64,000 nt of DNA from Chlorobiota bacterium (GTDB lineage: Bacteria > Bacteroidota > Ignavibacteria > OLB7): contig CP065014.1 in assembly GCA_016700335.1 (NCBI GenBank), positions 533,001 through 597,000 on the forward strand. The letters run 5' to 3'. The stretch's first letter is position 1; every line of letters begins with the position of its first letter. Below, piece after piece: positions 18,364-28,085 of this stretch. Under the pieces are notes generated by a model, which had not been told where the DNA came from, ran no database searches, and was given only the letters and a program-made list of their open reading frames with translations. The position numbers and the translations under genes are program-made.

Positions 18364-20046
18364 ATGAAAATTACTGGAAGTCGAGTTCTTGTGCTAGGAG
18401 GTTGGGGACTTGTTGGAAATGCAGTCTGTAAAAAAATATTATCAGAAAAACCATCTTGTCTTATTGTTACATCACTTAACGAAAAAGAGGCAAATGATGC
18501 TCAAAATCAACTTCAAACTAATTATCCTGATATTGAGATAAAATCATGGTCTGGAAATATCTTTGGAAGGAATGAATATAAGCATACCCCAAAATCAGAA
18601 CTAATAATAGATGTTACTAAAAGACGAGAATTAATAGCAGATATAATGGAGGATCTAAGCGATAAAATGCTTGGGGAGTCTGCACTTTATAATCTGTTAA
18701 TTGAGTTCAAACCAGATATTGTAATTGATTGTATTAATAGTGCCACTGCAATTGCATACCAAGATATTTATACTTCCGCTCGAGCTACTCTCAAAGCAAT
18801 TGATGAAGGTGATAACGTAAATTCTGCAACAGAAAATTTACTTACAACTTTATATGTTCCTCAGTTAATCAGACATATTCAGATATTGTTTAAAGGTCTT
18901 AAAGACGCAGATTCTGGAATGTACCTAAAAATTGGTACTGCTGGAGCAGGTGGAATGGGTTTGAATATACCATATACTCATTCTGAAGAAAGACCTTCAA
19001 GAGTTCTACTCAGTAAAAGTGCAGTTGCAGGAGCACATACTTTGTTATTGTTTATGATGGCTAGAACACCTAATGGTCCTATTATAAAAGAGATAAAGCC
19101 AACTGCAACAATTGCTTGGAAGCGCATAGAATCAGGCGAAGTTTTAAGAAAAGGGAATCCAATTCCATTAGTGGATTGTACTCCTGAAAATTCTATAAAT
19201 GTATCTGAAATGTTTAACTTAAAAGAAGAGAATTGTTATACTAATTTAAACAAAAATTTAACAGCTCCTTTTATTGATACTGGAGAAAATGGAATATTTT
19301 CTACAGGCGAATTTGAAACTATTTCTTCTTTAGATCAAATGGAAATGATTACTCCAGAAGAAATTGCTGAAGCTGTTAGGTTTGAAGTTATGGGTGGTAA
19401 TTCTGGCCATGATGTTATTGCAGGGCTTGATGGAACTGTATTTGGACCAACTTACCGTGGTGGTCAACTAAGAGAAAGAGCGCTCGATAGATTGAAAAAA
19501 CTTGAGAAAGAAACTTCAATTAACTCAGTTGCATTTGAAATGTTAGGTCCACCAAGATTATCAAAGCTACTCTATGAAGCTCACATTTTAGGCTTAGTTG
19601 GAGGATCAATAAAATCAATTTTAAATTCAGATGAAGAATTAATATCTCAAACAGCAGAGGCTTTAATTAAAACTAATTCTGATTTGAGGTCAAAAATAAT
19701 TTCAATTGGAATACCAATTTTATTAAGAGATGGAGTTAGTATTTTAAGAGGAGAATCAGTGAAAATACCACCTTATAGAGGTGAAGATAAAATCATTTCT
19801 AATATAATTAATATAGAAGAATGGGCTAATGCTGGTTGGGTTGATTTACGAGTTGAAAATATTTTAAAATGGAAAATTAGATTAAAAAAAATAGTAGAAT
19901 ATGTTTCAACACAATCAATAAAAGATTCATCAAGTAGCGAGAATTTTAATTTACATTATTGGGAAAATTTTGATACTATGCCTATTGGAAAAATTTGTGG
20001 TTGGATTTTTACAATCGAAGAAGAAGGGGCAAGAATGAAAGCTTAA
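18364..20046 (+). CDS. 560-aa Rossmann-fold NAD(P)-binding protein of unknown role
   Basis: The first ~250 residues form an extended short-chain-dehydrogenase-like domain: RVLVLGGWGLVGNAVC is a GxxGxxG nucleotide loop near residues 12-18, KPDIVIDCINSAT corresponds to the NxA strand, and MYLKIGTAGAGGMGLN to the usual catalytic strand. The expected YxxxK is not evident after it: the sequence reads YTHSEERPSRVLLSK. The C-terminal half (MITPEEIAEAVRFEVMGGNSGHDVIAGLDG onwards) is soluble and matches nothing I recognise. The gene stands alone, with ~290 non-coding bases upstream. Oxidoreductase is a fold-level call; the substrate is unknown. Confidence 0.6.
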   Translation: MKITGSRVLVLGGWGLVGNAVCKKILSEKPSCLIVTSLNEKEANDAQNQLQTNYPDIEIKSWSGNIFGRNEYKHTPKSELIIDVTKRRELIADIMEDLSDKMLGESALYNLLIEFKPDIVIDCINSATAIAYQDIYTSARATLKAIDEGDNVNSATENLLTTLYVPQLIRHIQILFKGLKDADSGMYLKIGTAGAGGMGLNIPYTHSEERPSRVLLSKSAVAGAHTLLLFMMARTPNGPIIKEIKPTATIAWKRIESGEVLRKGNPIPLVDCTPENSINVSEMFNLKEENCYTNLNKNLTAPFIDTGENGIFSTGEFETISSLDQMEMITPEEIAEAVRFEVMGGNSGHDVIAGLDGTVFGPTYRGGQLRERALDRLKKLEKETSINSVAFEMLGPPRLSKLLYEAHILGLVGGSIKSILNSDEELISQTAEALIKTNSDLRSKIISIGIPILLRDGVSILRGESVKIPPYRGEDKIISNIINIEEWANAGWVDLRVENILKWKIRLKKIVEYVSTQSIKDSSSSENFNLHYWENFDTMPIGKICGWIFTIEEEGARMKA

Positions 20047-20158
20047 TTTGTTTTTATAAATGTAGATTGATGATAAAATAGTTTTTGTTAATCTATTTTT
20101 GATAAAAAATATTTATTCAAATGGTACTTACTATGTTATAAAATAATATAATGATTTG

Positions 20159-21082
20159 ATGATCAAAATTTCAATATTGTGCTTAAAAGTAATTTTAATT
20201 TTTATAGCATTTAGCAAAAATTCTTATGCAACTAGTCAAGAAATTGCAAATAAAAATGATAGTATAAAAGTAGTTAAATTGGATTCCATAACAAGTTTCA
20301 GAAATCAGTTACCAAGCCCCTTTGCAATGATAACTAATTTACCCAATGATTGGTTTGAATTTGGTAAATATCTGGTAACTAACAAAGGTATAATAAGTAT
20401 ATTTGAACATTCAATTTACGCTTGGATATTAGTTGATACTGATTATGAATCATGGCAATTGTTTAAAAAGCCTTATGAAAAGTATCCTGCATTTAAATTT
20501 GCATGTGATGTTGGAGAAGGAATTGGTGATGGTAAAACACAATTTGGTATTGCAGCCGCATTAGCAGTATATGGTTTTGCATTTAATGATTCTATAGCAA
20601 AAAGATGTGCTTCACAAATCACTGAAGTGATATTTTCATGTGGAACAATTATACAGATTTTAAAGCATACAACTGGCCGTGAAAGCCCTTTTGTTGCAAC
20701 CACTCCAACGGGAAGATGGCGTTTGTTCCCAAACCAAAAAGATTATTTTTATAATGTTCCAAATTATGATGCATTCCCATCAGGGCATGTTGCTACTGCA
20801 ACAGCAACATATTTTGTCATACAAAACAATTATCCAGATCAAAAGTGGTTGCCCTATGTTGGTTATCCAATAATCTCATTAGTAGCAATTGGTTTGGTAG
20901 GAACAAGTATTCATTGGTGGAGCGATATACCCCTTGGAGTTGCAATTGGTTATTATTTTGCAAACTTATTATCACCTAAAACAGAGGTAGAAAAATTAAC
21001 TACTAGTAATTATAAAATTAATTATGGTTTTAACTTCTTAAGTGATGGATCATTAAGCTTCGGACTTAATGTGAAATTCTAA
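20159..21082 (+). CDS. PAP2 superfamily membrane phosphatase
   Basis: 307-aa lipid phosphatase-type enzyme, probably acting on a phospholipid or isoprenoid diphosphate at the outer face of the membrane. The three PAP2 motifs are present: a degenerate first one around TGRESPF, the central FPSGH (catalytic His) near residue 208, and HWWSDIPLG with the second histidine. There is an N-terminal signal or anchor helix and several membrane helices. ATG 20159 is preferred over the adjacent TTG 20156. The last residues (YGFNFLSDGSLSFGLNVKF) look like a beta strand pair. Its 3' end is 9 bases from that of mutS2. Confidence 0.85.
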   Translation: MIKISILCLKVILIFIAFSKNSYATSQEIANKNDSIKVVKLDSITSFRNQLPSPFAMITNLPNDWFEFGKYLVTNKGIISIFEHSIYAWILVDTDYESWQLFKKPYEKYPAFKFACDVGEGIGDGKTQFGIAAALAVYGFAFNDSIAKRCASQITEVIFSCGTIIQILKHTTGRESPFVATTPTGRWRLFPNQKDYFYNVPNYDAFPSGHVATATATYFVIQNNYPDQKWLPYVGYPIISLVAIGLVGTSIHWWSDIPLGVAIGYYFANLLSPKTEVEKLTTSNYKINYGFNFLSDGSLSFGLNVKF

Positions 21083-21091
21083 TTTTACTTG

Positions 21092-23440
21092 CTACTTAAA
21101 TACAACGTAAGTTACTCCAGCACCCCCTTCAGTAAGTTCACCAAGCCTATATGATTCAATAATAGGATGATTCCTTAAATGGTTATGAATTCGTTCTCTA
21201 AGAGCACCAGTTCCTTTGCCATGTATAATTTCTAATATTGAAATATTGGAATTTAAAGCAGCTGTGAAAGATTGTTCAATTATTTTTATAGCTTCATCAC
21301 CATACATTCCTCTAACATCAATTCTTGTTTCAGCTTGAGCACTATTTAACACTTTCCGAGAGCTTGCTCTTTCTGTTTTTCTTGCCTCTTTATTTGAAAC
21401 TTTCTCTAAATCACCTATATAAACTCTCATCTTAACAGATCCAAATTGAACCACAATATGTTCATGACTATCTGGATCATTACATATCTCTCCAATACTA
21501 GAACCACCATTTATCATTTTTACTTTATCTCCAATTTCAAATTTAATTAATGGTTCAATTTTCTCTGATGATTTAATTGACAAATCTTTATGTAAGGTTG
21601 CAATAGCATTCCTAATTAACTTAATGCTATCTGGTGATGCACCTGATTTAACTTCTCGAATAGCATTCTCAATCATAGAATTTGCATTTTTGACTATTGA
21701 TTGAGCTTCTGCTTTTGCAACTAAAAGATACTCTTTCTTTTTTGATTCAAATTCTTTTTGTTGAATTTCAATTTTGCTTTTTAACTCTTCAATTGAGTTC
21801 CTTTCTATTGTAATTTTACTTTTTAAATTAGAAACTTCAGCTGCATCTTTTTCCATTCTAAAGATTATATCAGTCATGTTATTCCTATCTTCACCTAGCC
21901 TTTCTCTTGCAGCTATTATCAATGATTTGGGAAGTCCTAATCGCTCTATTAATTCAAAAGCATAACTATTTCCAGGGCTTCCAATATTGAATTTATAAGT
22001 TGGTGTAATATGAGCAGCATCAAATTCCATTCCAGCATTTATTGCAAATTCATTATTATAAGCGAATACTTTTAAAGAACTATGATGAGTTGTAACTAAT
22101 GAAAAACATTTCCTTTCAATCAGTTCATTTAATACTACTGCAGCAATTGCACTCCCTTCATCTGGATCAGTCCCAGTTCCAATTTCATCTAACAATATTA
22201 TATCGCTTTCAAGAGCTCTTAACAAAATTTCTTTAATTCTGGAAAGATGAGAACTAAATGTAGACAAATCATTTTCTAATGATTGTTTGTCTCCAATATC
22301 TGAGAAAACAAAACTAGGATGAACTAAACATTCAACTGCTGGAACGTGCATACCACATAAAGCCATCATACAAATTAGACCTAAAGTTTTCATTGCAACA
22401 GTTTTACCTCCAGCATTTGGACCAGATATAACAACACATCTTTTATTATTATCAAGTTCTATACTCATGGGAACAACATTTGATAATCTTAAAATCAAAA
22501 TAGGATGTCTTGCATCTATCAACCTAATCTCACTTTTTTCTGAGATTATTGGAGCTATACAATTATATTTTTCTGCAAACTTTGATCGTGCATAAATTGA
22601 ATCCACTAACTTCAATTTATCTAAGCCAATTTGAAAATATGTAGCATCATTTCCAATTTCTAATGTTATAGTTTTCAAGATTCTTTCAATTTCTCTACGT
22701 TCGGCAAAAGTTAATTCTGCAATTTCATTGTTCATATCGAAAATCTCGGCAGGTTCTAAAAATACAGTTGATCCAGTATTTGATTCACCATGAATAATTC
22801 CTGGAATTCTTCTTTTGTATTCAGTTTTAACTGGTAACACCAACCTGCCTTCTCTCAAGGTAACGTATTCATCTGTTACAAGTTCTTCATCAGAAACTTT
22901 TCTTAAAATTCTATTTAATCGTTCTCTTAACGAGGCACTTTTATCAATAATATCCCTTCTTATTTTATACAATGCAGGGCTGGCATTATCTTTAATCAAA
23001 CCTTGATCATCAACAGTATCAGTTATGTGCCTTTCTAATAATTTATTAGAATGAATTTCACTTGTGAGCTCATTGATTGATGGTGATTTATCTATTCTTG
23101 TAGAAAAAAAATCACGTACTAATCTTAAAGATTGGATTGTTGTTGCAATATGAATCAAATCTTCACCATTCAAAATACTTCCTGCAATTTTCGATAATGA
23201 AAGTGCATTCCTAATATCATAAATACCATTAAGAGGAGGTTGTTCTCCTTTTTGTAAAAAAAATCTCATCTCAGAAACCATACTTATTTCCCAATCAATT
23301 GTTCTTTTATCTATCATTGGTAGCATATCTGCAAGGTGCTCAACACCTAACGATGAAGTAGTACAACGAGCAATTTCTTCAAGCACTCTTTCAAATTCTA
23401 ACTGTTCTAAACTGGATTCTAATAGTTGTTCTCTAGTCAT
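21092..23440 (-). CDS. mutS2: endonuclease MutS2
   Basis: 782-aa MutS2, a branched-DNA/ribosome-associated ATPase-nuclease that limits recombination and, in some bacteria, rescues collided ribosomes. It has the MutS core and lever helices, then a Walker A SGPNAGGKT near residue 340, a Walker B IILLDEIGTGTDPDEG and the signature region. A coiled-coil arm with KOW-like segment (~515-690) follows, and finally an Smr nuclease domain at ~705-782 with DVRGMYGDEA, HGKGTGALR and a C-terminal TYVVF. The mismatch-recognition domain of MutS is absent, as expected. Identification is firm. Confidence 0.96.
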   Translation of the reverse strand: MTREQLLESSLEQLEFERVLEEIARCTTSSLGVEHLADMLPMIDKRTIDWEISMVSEMRFFLQKGEQPPLNGIYDIRNALSLSKIAGSILNGEDLIHIATTIQSLRLVRDFFSTRIDKSPSINELTSEIHSNKLLERHITDTVDDQGLIKDNASPALYKIRRDIIDKSASLRERLNRILRKVSDEELVTDEYVTLREGRLVLPVKTEYKRRIPGIIHGESNTGSTVFLEPAEIFDMNNEIAELTFAERREIERILKTITLEIGNDATYFQIGLDKLKLVDSIYARSKFAEKYNCIAPIISEKSEIRLIDARHPILILRLSNVVPMSIELDNNKRCVVISGPNAGGKTVAMKTLGLICMMALCGMHVPAVECLVHPSFVFSDIGDKQSLENDLSTFSSHLSRIKEILLRALESDIILLDEIGTGTDPDEGSAIAAVVLNELIERKCFSLVTTHHSSLKVFAYNNEFAINAGMEFDAAHITPTYKFNIGSPGNSYAFELIERLGLPKSLIIAARERLGEDRNNMTDIIFRMEKDAAEVSNLKSKITIERNSIEELKSKIEIQQKEFESKKKEYLLVAKAEAQSIVKNANSMIENAIREVKSGASPDSIKLIRNAIATLHKDLSIKSSEKIEPLIKFEIGDKVKMINGGSSIGEICNDPDSHEHIVVQFGSVKMRVYIGDLEKVSNKEARKTERASSRKVLNSAQAETRIDVRGMYGDEAIKIIEQSFTAALNSNISILEIIHGKGTGALRERIHNHLRNHPIIESYRLGELTEGGAGVTYVVFK

Positions 23441-23756
23441 TTATGTATTTAATTGAATTAAATTTTTTTTTAGATGATTGTTTAAATTACTTCACAAAAA
23501 TTTAAACATTTAGTAAGTTTACTTTATCGTTAAAACTGAAGTTGCATAAAAACATATAAAATGATAAAGTTACGTTTAATAAAAATATAGCAACATTTAT
23601 TAGTATAAATAATTATAAGTTAAAATAGTTAATTAATTTAAAATGAGGATTATGCAAAATATGTGTTAAAAATTTAGATTATCTCAAATGTAATAAATTG
23701 ATTCAATTCTAATTTGAAATTGTTATACAAATAATTGTAAATGTACTTTAATTATT
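23441..23756. other. non-coding gap between divergent mutS2 and amidase genes
   Basis: 316 bases of very AT-rich sequence with no ORF, no strong hairpin and no full TTG/TAnnTTTG promoter on either strand. Divergent promoters must lie here but I cannot place them. Confidence 0.5.
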
Positions 23757-25106
23757 ATGATAAGTAAAATATTAGTTATAAATATATTATTGATATTCCT
23801 AACTTTTAATGGGTTATCTCAGAATTTACAGATAAAATATTCAGAACTAAAAGGAATTGAATTATCCAATAGTAAAACTTCCATTAAAATTGTTTACAAA
23901 TTCAATGTAAAAATTTCTAAATGTGTGGTAGAGAAAAAAAATGTTAATACAATTCAGCTTAGAATGAAATCTGTATTAATGAATAATAATATTGTTAAAT
24001 TATTATCAAATAGAAATAACATTAAATCTGTAAAAACAAGGATTGAAAGAAAAGATGTATTAGTTTCTGATATAGTATTTAATTATAAAATTGAAAATTA
24101 TCATTTGACTAGAAATCAAGCCACAATAATTTTGAATGTAATTCCATCAAATAATTTATCTAATAACAATTCACTAGATAAAAATAAAATTGAGAATAAA
24201 AAGATATGTAAAATAGACCCCAAAAAATCAGATTCAAAGATTGTAACTAAAGTTATAAAAGTTGATAAAACTAATTCAATTTCAGAAAAATTAGTAACTG
24301 ATAAAGTTAAAATTTCCAATACAAAAAGCAAAGGAACTAAAACCAATTCAAAAGATAATCAGAATCTAAAAAAAGATGAAACTAAAATTGATATAGCAAA
24401 TTTAAAACTTAAAGGTAATTATACAATCGTAATAGACCCTGGGCATGGTGGGGAAGACCCTGGTACAATTTCTGATGAAGATTTAACTATGGAGAAAAAC
24501 GTTACTTTATCTGTAGGAAAAAAATTGGTTCGTGAGTTAACTCAAATGATTCCCAATGGAAAAATTATAATTACAAGAGATGACGATACTTATATTTCAT
24601 TATTAGAAAGGAGTAGAATTGCAAACAGAAACAATGCCAAACTTTTTGTTTCATTACATTGTAATTCTGCAGTTGAATCACCAGAAGATGCACATGGTTT
24701 TGAATGTTATATCTTCAGAGAAAAGTTAGAATCAAGTTCTAAAGATATTACTTCTGCTGAGTTTATAGAAAATAAAAGTTATGGAATGGATATGTTATTT
24801 TCAAAAAGTTTTCTGTTTACAACTGAGAAAAGAAAAGTAGATATTGCAGATGAAGCATTCAGCTGGCAACTTGCAAATTGGATAGTTAAGAGCATGGCTA
24901 AAGGAACAAGTATAAAAAATAGAGGAATTCAGAAAGCTCATTTCTATGTGTTGGGAGGAACATTAATGCCTGCAGTATTAGTTGAAATGGGTTACTTAAC
25001 TAATATAAAAGATAGAGTTCTGATGAACTCAAAAACAGGACAGAACAAAATTGCTAAGTCAGTTGCAATTGGAGTTTGTAATTACCTGAAGAATTTAAAA
25101 AAGTAG
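23757..25106 (+). CDS. N-acetylmuramoyl-L-alanine amidase (Amidase_3)
   Basis: Periplasmic zinc amidase that cuts the peptide from N-acetylmuramic acid in peptidoglycan during division and turnover. A signal peptide (to LSQ, ~22) is followed by an AMIN-like beta domain, a Lys/Ser-rich linker, and a catalytic domain from residue ~220. Motifs are IDPGHGGEDPGT (zinc His), EKNVTLSVGKKL (zinc Glu), SLHCNS (second His), GIQKAHFYVL and VLVEMGYLTN with the catalytic Glu. The layout resembles AmiC-type enzymes, but the linker is unusually long and charged. Confidence 0.92.
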   Translation: MISKILVINILLIFLTFNGLSQNLQIKYSELKGIELSNSKTSIKIVYKFNVKISKCVVEKKNVNTIQLRMKSVLMNNNIVKLLSNRNNIKSVKTRIERKDVLVSDIVFNYKIENYHLTRNQATIILNVIPSNNLSNNNSLDKNKIENKKICKIDPKKSDSKIVTKVIKVDKTNSISEKLVTDKVKISNTKSKGTKTNSKDNQNLKKDETKIDIANLKLKGNYTIVIDPGHGGEDPGTISDEDLTMEKNVTLSVGKKLVRELTQMIPNGKIIITRDDDTYISLLERSRIANRNNAKLFVSLHCNSAVESPEDAHGFECYIFREKLESSSKDITSAEFIENKSYGMDMLFSKSFLFTTEKRKVDIADEAFSWQLANWIVKSMAKGTSIKNRGIQKAHFYVLGGTLMPAVLVEMGYLTNIKDRVLMNSKTGQNKIAKSVAIGVCNYLKNLKK

Positions 25107-25337
25107 TAAAATAAAAGACTTACCATTAAATTAAATTGATGGACTGGATTTTTTTGATATTACCTAGAAATTATTTTTAAAAATATTCTACTCTAAAACT
25201 ACCTTATGGAAAGAGAAAAATATAATACCAATCTTTTATTTATTCTGCTCTTCAAAAATAAAATCAGTTTAATTTTAGGATATAAAAAACAAAATTAAAT
25301 TGATTTAGAGTTAATAATAAATTTATAAGATTTGTAA

Positions 25338-25751
25338 TCAATATCTTGATTCACTACCTGAAATTATTTTCCATTCTCCATATTCATTTTTTTCTATGAG
25401 TAATTTGATGTTTTGTAACATAGTCCCCTGAACTTTACCCTCCCTTATAACTTCAGCAGTTATCTGTAATGTAGCTTGAGCTTCTTTATCACCAGTTAGG
25501 TTCACATTAATGTCATTCAATATAAAATTATTTCCACCTGGAATTGTTACCATTCTGTATATAGAACTGCTATCTCCACTTAAAGTAATTGGTTCAATAG
25601 TTCCATCATCATAAAATGAAGAAGTTTTTTTTAAATCATTTGCTCTCATAGAACTAACCAAGTTTTCAATCATTTCTTTAACTCTTGATTCTTCTCTATT
25701 ACATCCAATTATAAATATACTTGCAATTAATATTAAAATTATTTTATTCAT
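25338..25751 (-). CDS. small NTF2-like lipoprotein
   Basis: 137 residues with a lipoprotein signal ending FIIGC (Cys 17). The mature part looks like a cone-fold NTF2-like domain: VKEMIENLVSSMRANDLKKTSSFYDD is the opening helix, then strands including AQATLQITAEV and the closing WKIISGSES. No enzyme residues are recognisable. Its start overlaps the end of the upstream membrane-protein gene by 8 bases, so both are one transcription unit and might act together in the inner membrane. Confidence 0.65.
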   Translation of the reverse strand: MNKIILILIASIFIIGCNREESRVKEMIENLVSSMRANDLKKTSSFYDDGTIEPITLSGDSSSIYRMVTIPGGNNFILNDINVNLTGDKEAQATLQITAEVIREGKVQGTMLQNIKLLIEKNEYGEWKIISGSESRY

Positions 25752-26304
25752 TAATGTTTTTGTTTTTATAGATGAAATAAACTACATAAAACAAAAAGAG
25801 ACATGAAAACAATGTAGATACTAAATAAGATCTAATTTCACCTCCATCAAATAAAAAATTATAAGATCCAAGAAAATAAAAGACAGGTATTAATCCTGAA
25901 AAAATGGTAAAATTTTGGAATAATCTGTAATTATCATCACCATAAAACTCTCTCAATTTGTTTCTAATGTTTGTATCTAATTCATGATTTTCAAACATAG
26001 ATTCTAATTCTTTACTTATTTCAAATTTTTTCTTTTTGTAATTGTATGTCAGGTAAAATTCAATAAAATTTACAATTGAAATTGATATAAATAAGGCTAT
26101 CAATACTAAAGAAAATAATTGAATTGAAGGATGAGTTTTTGTATAAGTTTTGAATGCATAATTAAAAATAGTGTTGATTAATATTATTGCTGGGAATAAT
26201 ATTACAACATAAATTAAAGTTAATGCTGTACTTGTTTTGATAGAATAACTTAATTTATCTTCTTCAATCCATTTTTGACTAATCTGTAAAAGAAATTTTT
26301 TCAA
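25744..26304 (-). CDS. predicted four-helix membrane protein
   Basis: 186 residues with four hydrophobic segments (TALTLIYVVILFPAIILINT, LFSLVLIALFISISIVNFI, FTIFSGLIPVFYFLGSYNF and VSTLFSCLFLFYVVYFIY). The cytosolic loop between the second and third is charged (KKKKFEISKELESMFENHE). The start codon would be TTG at 26304 because no ATG precedes the first helix. I recognise no family. It is coupled to the NTF2-like lipoprotein by an 8-base overlap. Confidence 0.6.
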   Translation of the reverse strand: MKKFLLQISQKWIEEDKLSYSIKTSTALTLIYVVILFPAIILINTIFNYAFKTYTKTHPSIQLFSLVLIALFISISIVNFIEFYLTYNYKKKKFEISKELESMFENHELDTNIRNKLREFYGDDNYRLFQNFTIFSGLIPVFYFLGSYNFLFDGGEIRSYLVSTLFSCLFLFYVVYFIYKNKNINE

Positions 26305-26501
26305 CTGTGAATTTAATATATTTTAATTTTAAAATCATTTTTATAAACAAATTTAAGAAAATAATTATTAAATAAAATTTCAACTTTATTATCAGGTTAA
26401 AATATCAAATCTTACAAATATTAGAATTTTGATTTTACTAATAACTCCAAATAAAAGTAATATAATTTTTAATAACTTCTTATTTTAGTTAACTAAATAA
26501 T

Positions 26502-27041
26502 ATGGGAAATATTCAGAAGAAAATATTAAATCTTAATGAGAATGATTTTCTGACAATTCAGAATAATGATTCTAAACCAAATAGAAAAGTTGAATTAAAG
26601 AAAAATAGATCAGTATTCCAATATTATGTAAGTGCAAATAACCCTTCTTTGCTTACTGATGATATTCTTCCTGAAGGAACTTTACTTGAATTTGTTTCTG
26701 TTGATGTACTTAATTCCTATATTAATTATGTTGATTTAAAATGTGTAATTACCGAAAGAGACCCTGAAGATGATGAAAGACATATTTCCATTTCAAATAG
26801 ATATTACACGCACTTTCATGAGTTTGGAACAGTGATTCATGTGATTGCTGCATCTAAAGAGTTTTTATGGTATTTCTGTTATGATATTGATGCAAGTTTT
26901 TGTTTAATTGGTAGAGTTAGAAAAACAGTTGTTCCATTAGACAAATTAATCAAATGGGTGAAAAGTGAAAAAATATCAAATAGGTTCCCTGTTGTTGAGA
27001 TAGATATAAATAATTTATTTGGCTGGAGATCTTTTCAGTAA
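26502..27041 (+). CDS. hypothetical 179-aa soluble protein
   Basis: I do not recognise this protein. It is soluble, without signal peptide, and probably alpha/beta. Notable segments are ILPEGTLLEFVSVDVLNSY, an acidic ERDPEDDERH, an aromatic-rich FLWYFCYDIDASFCLIG and the C-terminal NNLFGWRSFQ. It is 47 bases upstream of the ABC permease gene on the same strand, so the two are likely co-transcribed; no protein of this kind is a known transporter subunit. Confidence 0.6.
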   Translation: MGNIQKKILNLNENDFLTIQNNDSKPNRKVELKKNRSVFQYYVSANNPSLLTDDILPEGTLLEFVSVDVLNSYINYVDLKCVITERDPEDDERHISISNRYYTHFHEFGTVIHVIAASKEFLWYFCYDIDASFCLIGRVRKTVVPLDKLIKWVKSEKISNRFPVVEIDINNLFGWRSFQ

Positions 27042-27088
27042 ACAAAATTATCAAATTTCCAATTTGACTTTATTAAAGTATTTAGATA

Positions 27089-27970
27089 ATGCTAAAAAAA
27101 AGAAGTGCAACTGAAAACCCTGTAATTACTTGGCTTTATCTTACTCCATGGATAATTACACTTTTACTTTTTTGGCTTTACCCTTTAATTTATTCATTAT
27201 ACTTAAGTTTTACAAAGTACTCAACTCTTAGCAATGAAACTGTGTTTATTGGATTTGATAATTATAAGTCATTATTCAATGATACAGTTTTTTTAAAAGC
27301 ATTAAGTAATACTTTAATATTCGTAGTTGGAACAATTCCATTTACAACTATTTGTGCTTTAGCTTTAGCAATTGCATTAAATCAAAATATAAGATGGAAA
27401 AATTTTTATCGATCTGCTTACTTCATTCCATCTGTTACTTCTATTGTAGTTCTTTCGTTAATTTTTACAAATCTTTTTTCACATGATGGGTATTTAAATA
27501 GTCTTTTAAAATTCATTGGAATACCATATCCTAAGGAAGGTTGGCTTATGAATACTGGAACAGCTTTACTTGCAATTATGGGAATGGATGTGTGGATTGC
27601 AATAGGTTATTATGTGATTTTATTTTTAGCTGCTTTACAAACAATCCCAAGTGAACTTTATGAAGCTTCGTCTTTAGATGGAGCTGATAATTGGAATCAG
27701 TTTAAAAATATTACTTTACCATCATTAAAGCCAATGTTACTTTTTATAATTGTAATTAATACTATAAGGTCTTTCCAAGTTTTCACTGAAATTTATGTAA
27801 TGACAAAAGGGGGTCCATTAAACTCTACTACAACTTTAGTTTACCAAGTATTTGAAAATGCTTTTGAAAAATCTGATAAAATGGGATATGCATCAGCAAT
27901 TGCATATGTTGTATTTCTAATAATATTAGTTACATCAATAATTCAAAGGAGAATATTGACAGAAAAATAA
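27089..27970 (+). CDS. sugar-type ABC transporter permease (MalF/UgpA family)
   Basis: 293-aa inner-membrane permease of carbohydrate ABC importers. Six hydrophobic helices are seen, starting WLYLTPWIITLLLFWLYPLIYSLYL, and the cytosolic EAA loop that docks on the ATPase is intact (EASSLDGADNWNQFKNITLP). FTEIYVMTKGGP before the last helix is typical of MalF/UgpA. No second permease (MalG type), substrate-binding protein or ATPase gene occurs in the window, and a terminator follows directly, so its partners must be encoded elsewhere. Substrate is unknown. Confidence 0.9.
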   Translation: MLKKRSATENPVITWLYLTPWIITLLLFWLYPLIYSLYLSFTKYSTLSNETVFIGFDNYKSLFNDTVFLKALSNTLIFVVGTIPFTTICALALAIALNQNIRWKNFYRSAYFIPSVTSIVVLSLIFTNLFSHDGYLNSLLKFIGIPYPKEGWLMNTGTALLAIMGMDVWIAIGYYVILFLAALQTIPSELYEASSLDGADNWNQFKNITLPSLKPMLLFIIVINTIRSFQVFTEIYVMTKGGPLNSTTTLVYQVFENAFEKSDKMGYASAIAYVVFLIILVTSIIQRRILTEK

Positions 27971-28017
27971 TTTTAGAAATTTGTTGTTTTTATAAAACAA
28001 ATAGTTTGTTTAACTAA

Positions 28018-28048
28018 AAGGGATTGTAAAAAAAAATTACAATCCCTT
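28018..28048. terminator. bidirectional intrinsic terminator
   Basis: Perfect 12-bp arms AAGGGATTGTAA (28018-28029) and TTACAATCCCTT (28037-28048) enclose a 7-base A loop. It lies between the convergent permease gene and PsbP-like lipoprotein gene; neither side has a long T-run, so it may work mainly through stem stability. Confidence 0.75.
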
Positions 28049-28085
28049 AAAAATTTCATATAAATTAAATTTGTTCTATAAAAAA

